From Spirogloea muscicola (taxonomy: Eukaryota; Streptophyta; Zygnematophyceae; Spirogloeales; Spirogloeaceae), in contig WELB01000074.1 in NCBI GenBank assembly GCA_009602725.1, forward strand, positions 501,680 to 550,745: a DNA stretch of 49,066 nt. The letters run 5' to 3'. Shown one piece after another: positions 1 through 11,156 of the stretch (its first letter is position 1; each line of letters opens with the position of its first letter). A program made the translations under genes and the position numbers. The notes under the pieces are model-generated. The model ran no database searches and was not told the DNA's origin. It saw only the letters and a program-made list of their open reading frames with translations.

Positions 1-1
1 C

Positions 2-3000
2 GGCGGCGCTCGCGCGGAGGAGCTGGTGGCGGGGCTGGGCGCGGCGGAGCCGGGCGCGCGACTGCGGGCGCTGCGGGACGTGAAGAACCAGATCATCGGC
101 AACAAGACCAAGAAGCTGTCCTACATCAAGCTCGGCGCCATCCCCAGGCACGCGCCGCCGCCGCCGCCGCCGCCGCCGCGGTCGGCGGAGGTCCACTCTG
201 CCTTGCTTACTTCGACGGCGGGCTCTCGAGCGAGGGCCCTCGACGGCGAACCGCTGCGGCCGTGGCGGCGGCAGCGGCAGTGGCGGCTCTGACGGCTGAG
301 CCTTGGTGGCGGGGGTGAGTCGTGCGTCCAGGGTGGTGGAGATCCTGGCGCGGGACAGCGCGTCGGTGCCGCTGGTGGTGCAGAGCGCGGCGGCGCTGGG
401 CAGCTTCGCGTGCGGCACCGACGCCGGCGCGCAGGCCGTGCTCGACTGCGGCGTCCTCCCGCACCTCCTCCGCACGCTGTGCAGCCCAGACAGCAAGGTG
501 GGCACACTGGCGGCGCGACCGCCCACAAACATCCAGCTCTGGCCTGGTTAATATAATCACTTTCTATTATGTTATGAAACTGTGAACTGTCAAACCCTGA
601 ACCCTGGTGGAAGGTAGTGAGCCCACTAAGTCTGGTGGGGCATGTCACAATGGCTGAGTCCCACGAGGCTTAAGCCCTGAAGCCAAACCCGTGGGGGCCG
701 AGCTCGGGGCTCAGGTGGTGGAGGCCGGCGCGCGCTCGCTGAAGTTGATCTTCCAGCCGGGCGCGCCACCGCCGCGCCGCGATCTGCTGGACGGCGTCAC
801 AATGGAGGCGGTGCTGGCGCTGCTGGCGTCGGGCGACAAGGCCGTCGCCGAGGTCGCGGCGCACGTCATCGCGCGCTGCTGCCGCAGCCACGAGCGGCAG
901 GGGTCGGTGGCCGCCGCCGGCGGCCTGCCCGCCCTCGCGCGCCTCCTTGGCTCGCCGTTGTCCCGCCACCGCGACGCTGCCCTCGACGCCCTTGCCGCGC
1001 TCACTGCCGACAACGACGAGCAGGCGCTTGCTCTCACCAGTGAGGGCCACCACTGCTGCCGCTGCCGTGGCATTGCCTGTGCTTTCGTCATTGTCATATG
1101 ACCCGCTGTCGCTTCTTGCGCTGCGATCGACACCTGCAGGGCTTGACCAGGGCCGTGTGGTGGAGGGTGTCGTCGCGCTGGCCAAGCACTCGATGTCGAC
1201 GACGCGCCTGCTGGCCTGCATGGTGCTGGCCAACGTGTGGCACGCCGGCGCAACGGTCACCAGCAACCGCAGCACGGTGGCCACAGCTGCCGAGGCGCCT
1301 GCGCGCCTTGTGGCTGCTGTCCTCCAGCTGCTTGACGAGCCTGGGCCCGTCGGCAAGGAGGCACCCGCCCTGCTTGCCGCTTGGGCAGCGCGCAGCGACG
1401 CGATGCAGGCTGCGGCGCTGGCTGCTGGTGCCGTGCCCGAGCTCGCTGCCTGTCTCTGCTCGCTGCCGTCAGCAGCACCAGCGAGGCAGCGCGAGAACAT
1501 TCTGGCTGCCCTCGCCGCGCTGTGCTCCAACAAGGAGCACGCACGCCGCCAGCTGCTTGACTTCAAGATGGTGGAGGGTGGCGATCGGCTGCAGCCGCCG
1601 TCTGCCTCCGCAAAGGCCGCGGCAGTGGCACGCCATGGAGGGCCTGGCCCGCTGGCAAGTGACTTCTTGGCAAGTCCGGGGTCGCCAGCACTGGCGCCCG
1701 TTCTGGCAGGGCTGGAGCACGGCGCGCCAGGCGTGCGCGCTGCTGCCTGCGCTTGCCTCCAGAGCCTCTCCCGCTCACTCCGGGTGTGTTTACTTGGCTC
1801 TCCTGTCAAGATTCTAACATCCATAGCTTGTGTCCCCCCGCGCACCCAGTCGCGCTGAGCGTGCTCCAGGTTCCAGTGTACGCCCGCCGTCGCGTGCCGC
1901 CTTCTAAAGCAAATTTCCAGAGCCTACAGTGTCCAAGTAAATGTAGCTTGCTTTGCCAGCTCTTGCAGTTTGCGCAATGAGGTCCTGTATCAGGAAAGAC
2001 TGAGGGCTTTGCCAGCTCTTGGAGTTTGCGCGATGAGGTCCTGTGTAAGGGGAGACTGAGGGAATGGCTCGGTTGGCTGCTCACAGCAGGGCCATCGAGT
2101 GCGTCACTATTTGACTTAGCAGGGCTTGAACACAAGGTCACACTCCAACTCACACCGTCCACTGCATTGCTATCTGTGCAGAATCTGCATCAGGCCCTTT
2201 CCAGCGGACATGTATTTGCTGCGCTTGTGAAGCTCCTGAATGACCAATCCCACACTGTCCAGGTCAGTCACATAGTCGAGGTGCTGTGCCCCCTGGCTTG
2301 TTCTTGCTGTCATGTGAGGGTTTGCTCTCTGGATCTAATAATGGGGCCAGCAATGAGCTGGTCTGTAATTGACATCTCATTTGTTTCTCTAAAATGTACT
2401 TGCTGGCGCGATGTGAGTCTATCTGTAGTGAAGGTCACTGGCCAACCATAGTCATCTGAGGCCCAGCTACTGAGCTTATTTGTGTGTGCTGTTTTGCTCG
2501 CTTGCCTTCTGGTGGGCTTTGTGTACCGTGATTTGCAGGCCACTGCACTGGCCGCTCTCTGCAACATTGTCCTGGACTTCTCGCCGACAAAGGCAGCGCT
2601 GCTGCATGGTGGTACACTGCCGCAACTCTGCGCCCTTGCCAGGAGCAAGGGCGGCGATCGGGCACTGCAGCTCAGTGCCCTGTTGTGCCTCCAGAACGCC
2701 CTGTACCTTGCAGGGCCCCGCGTAAAAGCCACCATCCTTGCTGAGCTTGGCTTCAGCGCCCTCCTGGCTCTTCTCCAAGGTTGGTATTGAGGCCAGGCCA
2801 AGTAGCCTTTGACTGAATTAGAGATGACGGCTTAGTAGTTGGTCAAGGGCGTTGGGGCCTTAACCTTGTTCTTCCGTAGTTGACAGGTAGAGGACCATGG
2901 CTGGAATCTCTGCCTTTACAGCTGACCAACCTCTGCTGCGCCAAGCAGAGCTGGACCCGGAAGTGCAGGAGAGGGCGATCGGCATTGTTCGCAACGTCAC

Positions 3001-3936
3001 GCACGGCGCCTTTGAGGATGCCGACCAGATTGTGCGGCATGCGGACGGCGGCGCAGTGCTTGACGCCCTCGCCCGCCAGCTATCTTCAGACTCCCACCCG
3101 CAGCTAACGCTCCAGGTTTGCAGAGAGCAGGATGCCTTGCTATATGTTGCTGTTGGGTTGTCTGCGGAGTCTGACCATGTGCCGTCCTACTGGCCCTCGG
3201 TCACACGTGGAAGTGCTTATACCAATTGCCCAGTGAGCAGCTGCCGCATTCCTGAGTCTGTGGTGTATGGAGAAGAGACTGACCTCTCGCTGTTGACTTC
3301 GCAGGCCCTCAGCGCATTGTGCAATGTGGCGGCGGGCAGCTGCGACCAGAAGGACTCTGTGTTACTGCTAGTGTTACAGGGCTCGCCGGACACATTACCA
3401 CTATCTTCAAGAGGTGCCCCTGGCAGCGGGGGTGGCACGCCGGCCCCACTGGCACAGCTCTTATGCCATCCAACGCACCCGGGACTACGGGCAACAGCGG
3501 TACTCTGCGCACTCAACCTCAGCCACCCCAAGTGCTGCGGGGCTCAGCGCCGAGTGGAGCTGATGCGTGGCGCAGGCGTGGACGCCCACCTCCACGCGCT
3601 GCTGGAGGACCCCTGCTGCGATGTGCAGGTGCATGCCGGCTGCTGGTGCTTGCCTGCCTCAAAATTGTCTGTTGTCCGAAGGCCTATTCTGACAAGTCGC
3701 TGGTGCTGAGTCTGAGTTCATTCATTGCTTCCGTCCCTCTGCAGTACCACGCAAGGGCTGCTCTGAGGCAATTTGATTGCGTGGACGTACTCCCCCTTGA
3801 TGAGGCCATGCCCACTGTACATAGCACGGCTGCCCTGGCAGCGCCGGCCACCCACCTCGGCGGTTGCCTTGCCTGCGGGCGTAGCCTGTGCCACTGCTCC
3901 CCACTCGTGGACAGTGCAATCAATGAGAGACGGTGA
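2..3936 (+). CDS. ARMC8: ARMC8/GID5-like armadillo-repeat protein of the CTLH/GID E3 ligase (5' partial)
   Basis: Nine exons join in phase: 2-147, 332-497, 715-1039, 1140-1783, 2182-2262, 2539-2779, 2949-3115, 3305-3628 and 3745-3936 (stop TGA). About 760 codons lie in the window and the frame is open at the left edge, so the start is upstream. The blocks follow ARMC8 order: an N-terminal KNQIIGNKTKK then LGAIPR, a middle CLQSLSRSLR, LCNIVLDFSP, LCNVAAG and a last ARM helix beginning HARAALRQF. ARMC8 is the scaffold arm of the CTLH (yeast GID) ubiquitin ligase, corresponding to Gid5; that role is family knowledge. Intron 1 appears to use a GC donor (AG|gcacgc at 147/148). Intron 4 holds a 56-bp tandem duplication and intron 1 a (CCG)n tract. 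The roughly 60 residues after the last ARM helix are poorly conserved. The gene converges on the kinase downstream. Confidence 0.88.
1951..2062. repeat. 56-bp tandem duplication in ARMC8 intron 4
   Basis: Two copies of a unit beginning ctttgccagctcttg start at 1951 and 2007 and differ at a few positions. They lie inside an intron and add no conserved coding block. Confidence 0.85.
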
Positions 3937-4276
3937 GGTAGAGTAGATTGAGTGCACCTGCTCAAGAGGATGCTGCACTGCCACCTAGAGCTTAAGACTG
4001 GCCAAATGTAGGAGGGGTTGTGAAGTTAATGTCAAGCTCATGCCGACATTGCGGCACAGGACATTAACAACTTCGGCTTATCTGATTGCAGTATGTAGCA
4101 ATTTAGGTGATGTGCGAGGCCGTGCTAGAGGCTGGTGCACATTCTTTTTGTTTAGCATAGAGACATACCCGTGGCTGCTGAGGTGCTCTCTCTCCGTGAA
4201 GCAGAGCACTGGTGCCTGAGCAGATTGCAGCAGTCTGCAGGAGACGTTATTTAGGTAGGCACTGAGCGCAAGCAGC
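3937..4276. other. Convergent 3' spacer ARMC8/kinase
   Basis: These 340 bases separate two convergent stop codons. I see no conserved coding block, no clear polyadenylation hexamer and no repeat here; it should hold both 3' UTRs. Confidence 0.6.
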
Positions 4277-6671
4277 CTACATCACTGGAGGACGTCTTGA
4301 CTTCCTTGCTGACTTCTTGAAGCTGGCCAAAACTCTTGCGATCCAGCCCCAAGATTTCCTGCCCTTGCTTCGGCCTGCTGCATTGTCTGTGGATTCTGCG
4401 CCCGTGATTGACGCCTCTTCTCGCTGCCCAGTGTCCACTGCTGCTGCCTCAGGCGAAATTTGCAAGATGAGGGGCATGCGTGCCTCCTCCTGTGGCTCAG
4501 GCATGGACTCTGGGCTCGCATCGCCCACCTGCTGCTTGGGGCTGCCGGGACGTGGCCCAGGGCTGAGTCTGTCTATAACAGAGTCCCTGAAAAGCATGAG
4601 CATGTCCTGCCTGGTTACCAGGGGCGTGACTCTGGTTGCTACATGAGGCTTCCTCTTGACCATGCCCTCCTTGGTCCTAGAGATGCCACGCACACCGTCC
4701 AGTGGCGCATGCTCTACTACAAATGCATGCTTCCTCATCCCAGCTAGTGTCAATCGCTGTGCTGGCTGTTTTTGGAGCACCTACACAACCGTCACAAGGC
4801 ATGCTTGTAGGTAAGCAATTCCTCTCCAAGCATTTGACATTGAAGCGACTGCCTGACTTGCAAGTTTCGCTGACCTCCTGAATGAAACTTTTGCAGCTCT
4901 GTGACATGTAGGATGGCAGCTCATTCATAAGGAGCTCCATGTGACAAATATGCTGCTTTGTCATGTCGTCGTGCTCGCTTTCAAAAGGTGGAATGCCAAC
5001 AATAAGTTCATAGACAAGAACACCACAGGCCCTGTTGGTACAACAACAGCTAGATCTGAAGCCACACCATGGCCAGTCATTCAGCTGGAAAAGTGAGCAT
5101 CCGGGTGTCTGCATGCGTCCTACAGGCAAACACCTAAGCTGACAGATCGTTGTGCAAGCAGGTCACTGTAATGCTGGCCCTACTAGCCATATACGAAGCA
5201 AGATACTAAATATTTATTTACAGTCTTTGACTTACCAGATGTCCACCTTCTCATCATATGCAGTTACCAAGTTCATGTTGCTTGGTCGGATTGCTGGGCG
5301 AGTAACCACTTCTGGAGCCATGTATTGCAGCGTGCCGAGGCGGCTTGCTGGTCTTTCTGTCTTTGTATTGATTGCCAAGCCGAAGTCGCACACCTGAATG
5401 GACCACGCAAGTGCTACCTTAATTGATGTGAACAATCAGATGTCATTGTTCAACCATCTGCAGCTCGTCCAGGAAGTCTAAAAGAAACATCAAGGGGTCA
5501 TGAATAAGGGACTGTGGCAATGCTCAGAGTGCTGAGTAGTGTAGCTGACCATGATACGCGAGTCGGCGGCGACGAGAATATTTTCTGGCTTCAGATCCCT
5601 GTGAATCACGCCATGCTCATGCATGTGCTGCAGCGCACTTATCAAGGGAACCACCACCTGGACGGGCCAACACAAATAGAGCCGCATTTGTCACCCGTAT
5701 ATTGCCTGATATGGCAGATTTATGCAGGATCAGTAGTATCTGTAAACAGGAAAGAGCGACCAGAAGAAGCACACATGCAGGGGACAAATAAGTGGATGCA
5801 ACCTTCTGCATAGCCAAAAGAGCATGGCGGAGATAATGGCGAGCTACATAGACAAGCAGGCAGCACCTGTCGAACGACCCGTGCTTCACTCATGTGCCCT
5901 GCGCAGCGGTGATGGAGCTCATCAAAAAGATCTCCTCTTGCCGCCAGCTCTTGTACTAAGTAGATGCAGACGTCGTCCTCGAAGTCGCCCAGCCATCTTA
6001 CAATGTTGTTGTGCCTGCACATAAAACATCTCACGTGCTATTGCACATCCAGGTCTGTCCGCTGTTTGCAAGCTGTACTGGCAGTAACAAATTTGACAGC
6101 GCTATACGAAGCACTACTGATGTGATTGTTGTCCTCATGTAGGCCATCATTTACCAGGGAATGAACCTCATACCGTAGCAACTTGATGACGGCTATCTCC
6201 CGCTTCACTCGGTGGAGATCAATGGCCTGCAAATACTGCTTGAGGTACGCCTTGATCGCTACCTTTTGGCCTGTCGCCACACAGGTCGCTGCGTAGATGA
6301 TGGCATTCCTGCCGCGAACGTGACCTGATCAGCTTGAGCTATAGACCATACTTTATGTCGTCGGCTGCGGTGGTAGCATCTGATCAACGACGTTACATAT
6401 GCTGCAGGCTGACTACCATATGACGAGTTACATGAGCGGCAACTAGCCGCCAGCCATGGCGCGTCAGGTGAGGCTGGCGTACTGTCGTCAGACTGACAGC
6501 ACGACGGCTTGTGCAAGCACGAGAAGGCCGTGCTCTGCAGCACCTGCCGCGGCCGATCTCCTTCTTTTGGCGGAAGTCGCGTATATCGGCACGCACGTAG
6601 CGGTTGAATGTGCTGTTGCTGTCGTTGCTGCCATCGCTGCTGCCACGGTTGCCGGCCTTGACGGCGTCCAT
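4277..6671 (-). CDS. Ser/Thr protein kinase, green-algal Aurora-like (ALK) type
   Basis: Seven exons, minus strand, join in phase: 6671-6544, 6308-6174, 6014-5867, 5657-5550, 5393-5236, 5031-4875 and 4780-4277, giving 445 residues. The start is the first ATG before the kinase fold. Visible kinase motifs are the glycine loop [11 protein letters not shown] (about residues 40-50), the VAIK lysine (62), HRDLKPEN (156-163), DFG (176-178) and APE (199-201). The stretch between APE and VDIW is lengthened, as in green-algal and plant Aurora-like kinases. All catalytic residues are present, so the enzyme should be active. The C-terminal 130 residues are charged, low in conservation and end in a basic tail. 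Assignment to the ALK group is from motif style only; another AGC/CAMK-like subgroup is possible. The promoter side abuts a retrotransposon remnant that begins within about 115 bases of the ATG. Confidence 0.82.
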
Positions 6672-6785
6672 GCTTACTCTACGGCCACGTTGCACGTCGC
6701 GAGCAGCGCCCGCTGGCGGACTGGCGAGCGGGGCCCGTGGCTGATTGCAGTCAGACCCGGTGGGCTTGTACGTCTCAGCAGATAG

Positions 6786-7775
6786 GTGTACTGTTCTGCC
6801 AACAGCTCGGGTGGGCTGTTTGGGGCCAACAACAATCCAAGGAGCCTGGCAAGACTTACTTCCCTCGCCACACCTGGAGCCACAGACTGGATCACCTCAC
6901 ACGCCGTGGCCAGCGCCTTCAGCATCAGCTCCGAGGCCTTTCGGACGTCGCTTCAATTCGTCCTCGGCCTCCCACCTAACTGCCTGATTGGGGTGCGCCA
7001 GTGTGAGTGCGGCTTCCGCGCAGAGAGTGCAGAGCTCGCCACTCACATGCTGCGATGCCCCACTGGACCAGAAGTGGTGGGCATCCACAACCTCCTCCGT
7101 GATGCTCTGGCGGGTTGATGCGCGACGCCGGGTACCGTGCGGTCGTGGAAGTGAACAACATCATGCCTATCACCACGGATGCCCAGGGACGTCATCATCG
7201 CCGCACACTTGACATTGAGGGCGTGCAACCTGGTGCAGGACCAAGGGCTTTGGTCGATATTGTGGTTACGGAGGCCTATAAATGTCCAGCATCGACACAC
7301 ATCGGTGGCCACGCAGTGGGCAGTGCTGAACAAAGAAAGTTGCAGCACTACTCCGATTACCCCCGATGTGATCAGCTCTTGCCAGCAGCAATCGACATAT
7401 TTGGCTGCTTAGGTCCTCGTTTCCTTACTCTCCTTCAAAACATAGCCAATCTAGGCTACACACGACATGCAGATGTGTTCCCGGCTGAGATGGGCTTGCC
7501 AGCTGCTTATCTGTCGTTGTTGCGACGACGAGTTTCGGCCTGTTTGCAGCGTGCTCAGGCTAATGCTTTGCACCAGAAAGCTGGGCGAGCTCTAGTTGGT
7601 AGCAGAAGGGCTTCGTATCCGCCATCTAGTATCCAGGCATCGGTTAGCGACCTTTATGTTTTGACCCGTGGTTTCTGAGCGGGTCAATCTACTGTAGGTT
7701 ATGTAGGTCTTAAGATGTGCGTGCCTTTGTACTTGGCCATTTGGCCTTCGTTTGTTTCAAATCCACGAAATCTTT
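6786..7775 (+). mobile_element. Non-LTR retrotransposon 3' end, copy 1 (5'-truncated, frameshifted)
   Basis: The translated sequence carries the region after the reverse-transcriptase domain of a LINE-like element: an FRTSLQFVLGLP block, a zinc knuckle CX1CX11HX3C (C-E-C...H-MLR-C), then a restriction-like endonuclease-type segment with ALVDIVV and a later K...Y. The reading frame is 6786-7118 then 7115-7678, so one frameshift near 7110 breaks it. The product ends VLTRGF and stop (7676-7678). A 3' UTR of about 100 bases matches copy 2 up to about 7775. No RT catalytic block is present, consistent with 5' truncation during target-primed insertion. It sits between the kinase promoter and copy 2. 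Confidence 0.75.
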
Positions 7776-8659
7776 TTGGGGCCAAGTAAGCGGAGCTAAA
7801 AGCGGGGCTAAAGGGCCCCATATGTTTGTGGACGTGTTTGGCAATGGCGAGCAAGGCTTTGCGTTCATCCCTTGCAAAGCAGGCATCGTATTTCCTTAGC
7901 AAATTCCTTTTAGCCCAACAATTGTCGAGACCCTGAGCCACCAATGTTAAGGGAGTTCATTGTGCGCTGTTTTTTCTGTATGTGCGGTAACTCTCTACCG
8001 AAAGCAGTTGTCTTCCTTTGGAGTTTTGCTGAAAGCAAGCAGTCGTAGGTTGCCTGTATTGCTCTAGAATCACATCTGCTTAGCAAGTGTTTCATGCAGT
8101 TATCTTGCCTCAGTAGCCTCATGCATGACTACGTCCCTCTGAGGTAGGTAGAAGGTAGCTTGCTTGCTTGATCTTGTCGTGAGACTGTGCATGAGGGACC
8201 CTCTAATACCTCGACGAATCTGCAAAACCTGCTCGTTGCTTGCGAAGCACCTTCCTGAAAGAATATGGCGCCTCATGCACACTAAGATTTCCCTAGCTTC
8301 TCTGAGGTCAAGTGATGCGAGATGAATGACTATTTGTACGTCATTGTGAAAACTCTATCTTGTCCTTGATAGTCAGTGACCTTACAAGTAAACATCACAG
8401 AACCAAGACAAGCTTGCCGTTTGCTAACCTCGCTGTTCTGGCCTAAATTGCCAGGCTTGACTGCTGACTCGTCTCTCGCACATCTAGAATGGCCAGTCAA
8501 GCCCTCCACCACTGTACACTCTTCGTCTCTACCATCATTCTAATCTTATCCATTGTATACACGCTGTATGTTTCTGTGTTCACTCGTTTCAGGGCCGTGT
8601 CGCCCGGCGGACGCAGCAGCTTTTGCCACGTGGCGACTGCGGAGCTGCCGCCCCAGCAT
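7776..8659. other. Region between retrotransposon remnants, no gene seen
   Basis: Short open frames occur on both strands but none carries a recognisable domain or plausible splice pattern. The stretch may be older element or ordinary intergenic DNA. Confidence 0.5.
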
Positions 8660-8829
8660 CCCCCCCCCCTACTTTCCGCATGCGATTGTCTATGTCCCTC
8701 CAGCGCTCCCAAGCGCTTGCTTTGCACCGCCGCGCCGGTCGCGCCCTTGCAGCAGCCTCTGGCTTGCGCAGCGGGGTTGCTCTTCCTCCCCTCAGCTCAT
8801 CTGACTTCCTACTGCTGACCCGGGGGTAC
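8660..8829 (+). mobile_element. Retrotransposon C-terminal tail, related subfamily
   Basis: This fragment encodes FRMRLSMSLQRS, then RRAGRALAAASG and SSDFLLLTRGY. It is closely like the tail at the right window edge (MAAASGSRRS and SDLMLLTRGY) and more distantly like copy 1 (VSDLYVLTRGF). The stop codon that follows the aromatic residue in the other copies is changed here. A GGCTGGCTTTCACAGCC hairpin follows 55 bases later. Confidence 0.7.
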
Positions 8830-8904
8830 CAAGAGCGCCCTGTCTGCCTAGCCTGTGGCTCCGTCAAGAACACCTGTATGCATCTGGCTGGCTTTCACAG
8901 CCGC

Positions 8905-9745
8905 TCCTTTAATATCAGCAGCCGCATTCATTCTTTCAGCTTCCTTGCAGCCCCGAGGCCTTTCGGACGCTGCTTCAACTCTTCCTCGGCCTCCCACCTG
9001 TCTGAGTGGTGTGCGCCAGTGTGAGCGTGACTTCCGTGCAGAAGGTGGTGAGCTCGCTACACACATTTTGCCATGCCCCATTTGACCGGAAGTGGTGGGC
9101 ATTCACAACCTCCTCCGCCGGTCACCGTGCAGTTGTGGAAGTGAACGATATTTGCCTATCACCACGGATGCCCAGGGACGTCATGATCGCCGCACCCTAG
9201 GTACTGTGGGCGTGCAAGCTGGCGGAGGACCACGGCCTTTGGTTGATGTTGTTACGGAGGCTTATAGAGGTCCAGCATCGACGCACATCGCTGGCCATGC
9301 AGTGGGCAGTGGTAAACAAAGAAAGCTGCAGCATTACTTCGCGTACCCCGACTGCGATCAGCTCCTGCCAGCTGCAGTCGATATATTTGGCTATTTAGGT
9401 CCTTAATTTTCCACACTCTCCTTCAGAATCTAGGCTATGCACGACGCGCAGAGGTGCTTCCGGCTGATATGGGCTTGCCAGCTGCATATCTGTCGTTGCG
9501 ACGTCGAGTGTTGGCCTGTTTGCAGCGTGCTCATGCTTTGCAACAGAAAGCTGGGCGAGCTCTAGTTGGTGGCAGAAGGGCTTGGATTTGCCATCTGATA
9601 TTTGGGCATCAATTAGCTACCTTCATGTGTTGACCCTTAGTTGTTGAGCGGGTCAATTTACATTAGGTTATGTACGTCATCAGATGTGCTTGCCTTTACG
9701 TACGTGGCCATTTCGGCCTTCGATCGTATTAAACACACGATAATC
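8905..9745 (+). mobile_element. Non-LTR retrotransposon 3' end, copy 2 (degenerate)
   Basis: Base-by-base similarity to copy 1 starts around the gaggcctttcgga block (about 8953 here, 6930 in copy 1) and continues through the 3' UTR to about 9745. The zinc knuckle is damaged (CERDF where copy 1 has CECGF), about 26 bases are missing near 9118, and several stops interrupt the frame, so this is a pseudogene older or more decayed than copy 1. Confidence 0.78.
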
Positions 9746-11156
9746 TTTCCTCCCCAAGCTGCACCTAGTCGGCAGCAGCTGCCCTGCTTGGCTTTGTAGT
9801 TAGCCGCTCTGGCCGTCCATCGCTGAAATCACATTTTGCGCGCCGCTTGAAGCCGCGCCAGTGGTGAAGCCAGGCCTGCCTGCCTTCCTGCCGCTCCTGA
9901 CCGGCGGGCCCGGCCCCCATGTTAAGCTATCGTCATGGCGCGCTGTCTTGGGGCTAAAGCAGTCAATGTTTACGTACCTTCGTGGCTGGTGTAGAAGAGC
10001 AGCCCTCATCTTGGCAGCTACTTGGCGCGTTAGTGTTGTCTTCATCACAACAAGGAACAGTACTATCCATGTTTAAGAATTTGACTGATCATGAAGGCAG
10101 CCAAGCCAATTTGGTCCACTGAGCATGACATTCTGCCAAAGGACGTCTTGCATGCCTGAACTCGTGATTAATGTACTTTACTGATGAAGGACGCCTTCCA
10201 GTGATGGCTTGACGAGGATTGAACGAGCTTGTGGCCAGTATGCCAATTGCCTATCAAGTCTTATCAGAGAGGCCTCTCTATGTACAAATTCCAGATTTGG
10301 AACACTTCCTCTGCGTTTTTATGCTCGTAGCAAGCTTGTGGTGGGAGGGGGTTGCTTAACGGTCTATGCCCTCAGCTCCAGCTTGGTAATCTCCCTGCAG
10401 CTTTGAGGGTAGAGTGGCAAGACTTCTTCTGCAGACTATTGAGGTTAGCAATCAGTGACTTTAGGAAGAGCAGGTCCTGTCAAACATAGGCAGATATAAT
10501 TTTGTTCCTTTTACCTGCTAGATGAGGGTAGGGCTTATACTTGTGTCCAGCTAGGTCTGCATGGCATGACGTCGCTGTTTAGCCAATGCGCAAAATATAC
10601 AATGCCGCCGGCATTGACTAAAACTACCACTCCTGTCCTGGCCTGGCTGCATGATGTCATTGCCACTGAGCCTCACGAGCCTCACATGAGAGCTCAAGGA
10701 CATCTGAATGTAGCATGCCAGTCAGATGCAAAGCAGGCGCTATGCACTCGCAAAAAACACGGAGAAGCTCTCCAAGTAGTAATGCCCACAAAGATTTGCC
10801 CAACAGAAGTAGGTCATGCTTGATTCTGTATAGCATGCAGTGTAGCATCTAATCAAACATTCGAACACGTCAAGGAAGTGCAGGGCAAGCAGGCCCACAA
10901 TAACCTTTCCACACATATGTTGAGGATGTTCCAAAAGAATGACAACCACAAAGAACACTTAATCAATTGCGTTGCAGAGTATGGGTAGACAATGACTCCA
11001 ACAATTGTTGGCGGCATCCTGACAGCTAGACATCGCTCCCAGCATTGAGGTCCTTCACCAAGCCCGCCAGTGTTGGGTGAAGCGACTGAAGACTGTCCTT
11101 CGGCCCGCTGCAGCTCAACATTGAACATGCACATCAAGTCAGCTGCATTGCAGGTC
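9746..11156. other. Long spacer without recognised gene
   Basis: About 1.4 kb with scattered short frames only. I found no conserved block, tRNA or strong repeat. The right end should contain the HVA22 3' UTR. Confidence 0.5.

Noticed and set aside
670-1845. Long minus-strand frame opposite ARMC8
   Set aside because: It follows from GC-rich codon use on the coding strand; the plus strand carries the armadillo blocks.
2026-2181. Extra ARMC8 exon between exons 4 and 5
   Set aside because: The frame comes from the tandem-duplicated intron sequence and interrupts the conserved ARM repeat; direct joining of 1783 to 2182 keeps phase and homology.
6674-6925. Minus-strand frame upstream of the kinase start
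   Set aside because: It is antisense to the retrotransposon remnant and has no kinase-family sequence or splice link.
7699-7944. Minus-strand frame with ACFARDERKALLAIAKHV
   Set aside because: No family recognised, no splice partners, and it overlaps the end of a retrotransposon copy.
9861-10076. Plus-strand 71-residue frame
   Set aside because: No homology recognised and no supporting neighbours; length is within chance expectation.
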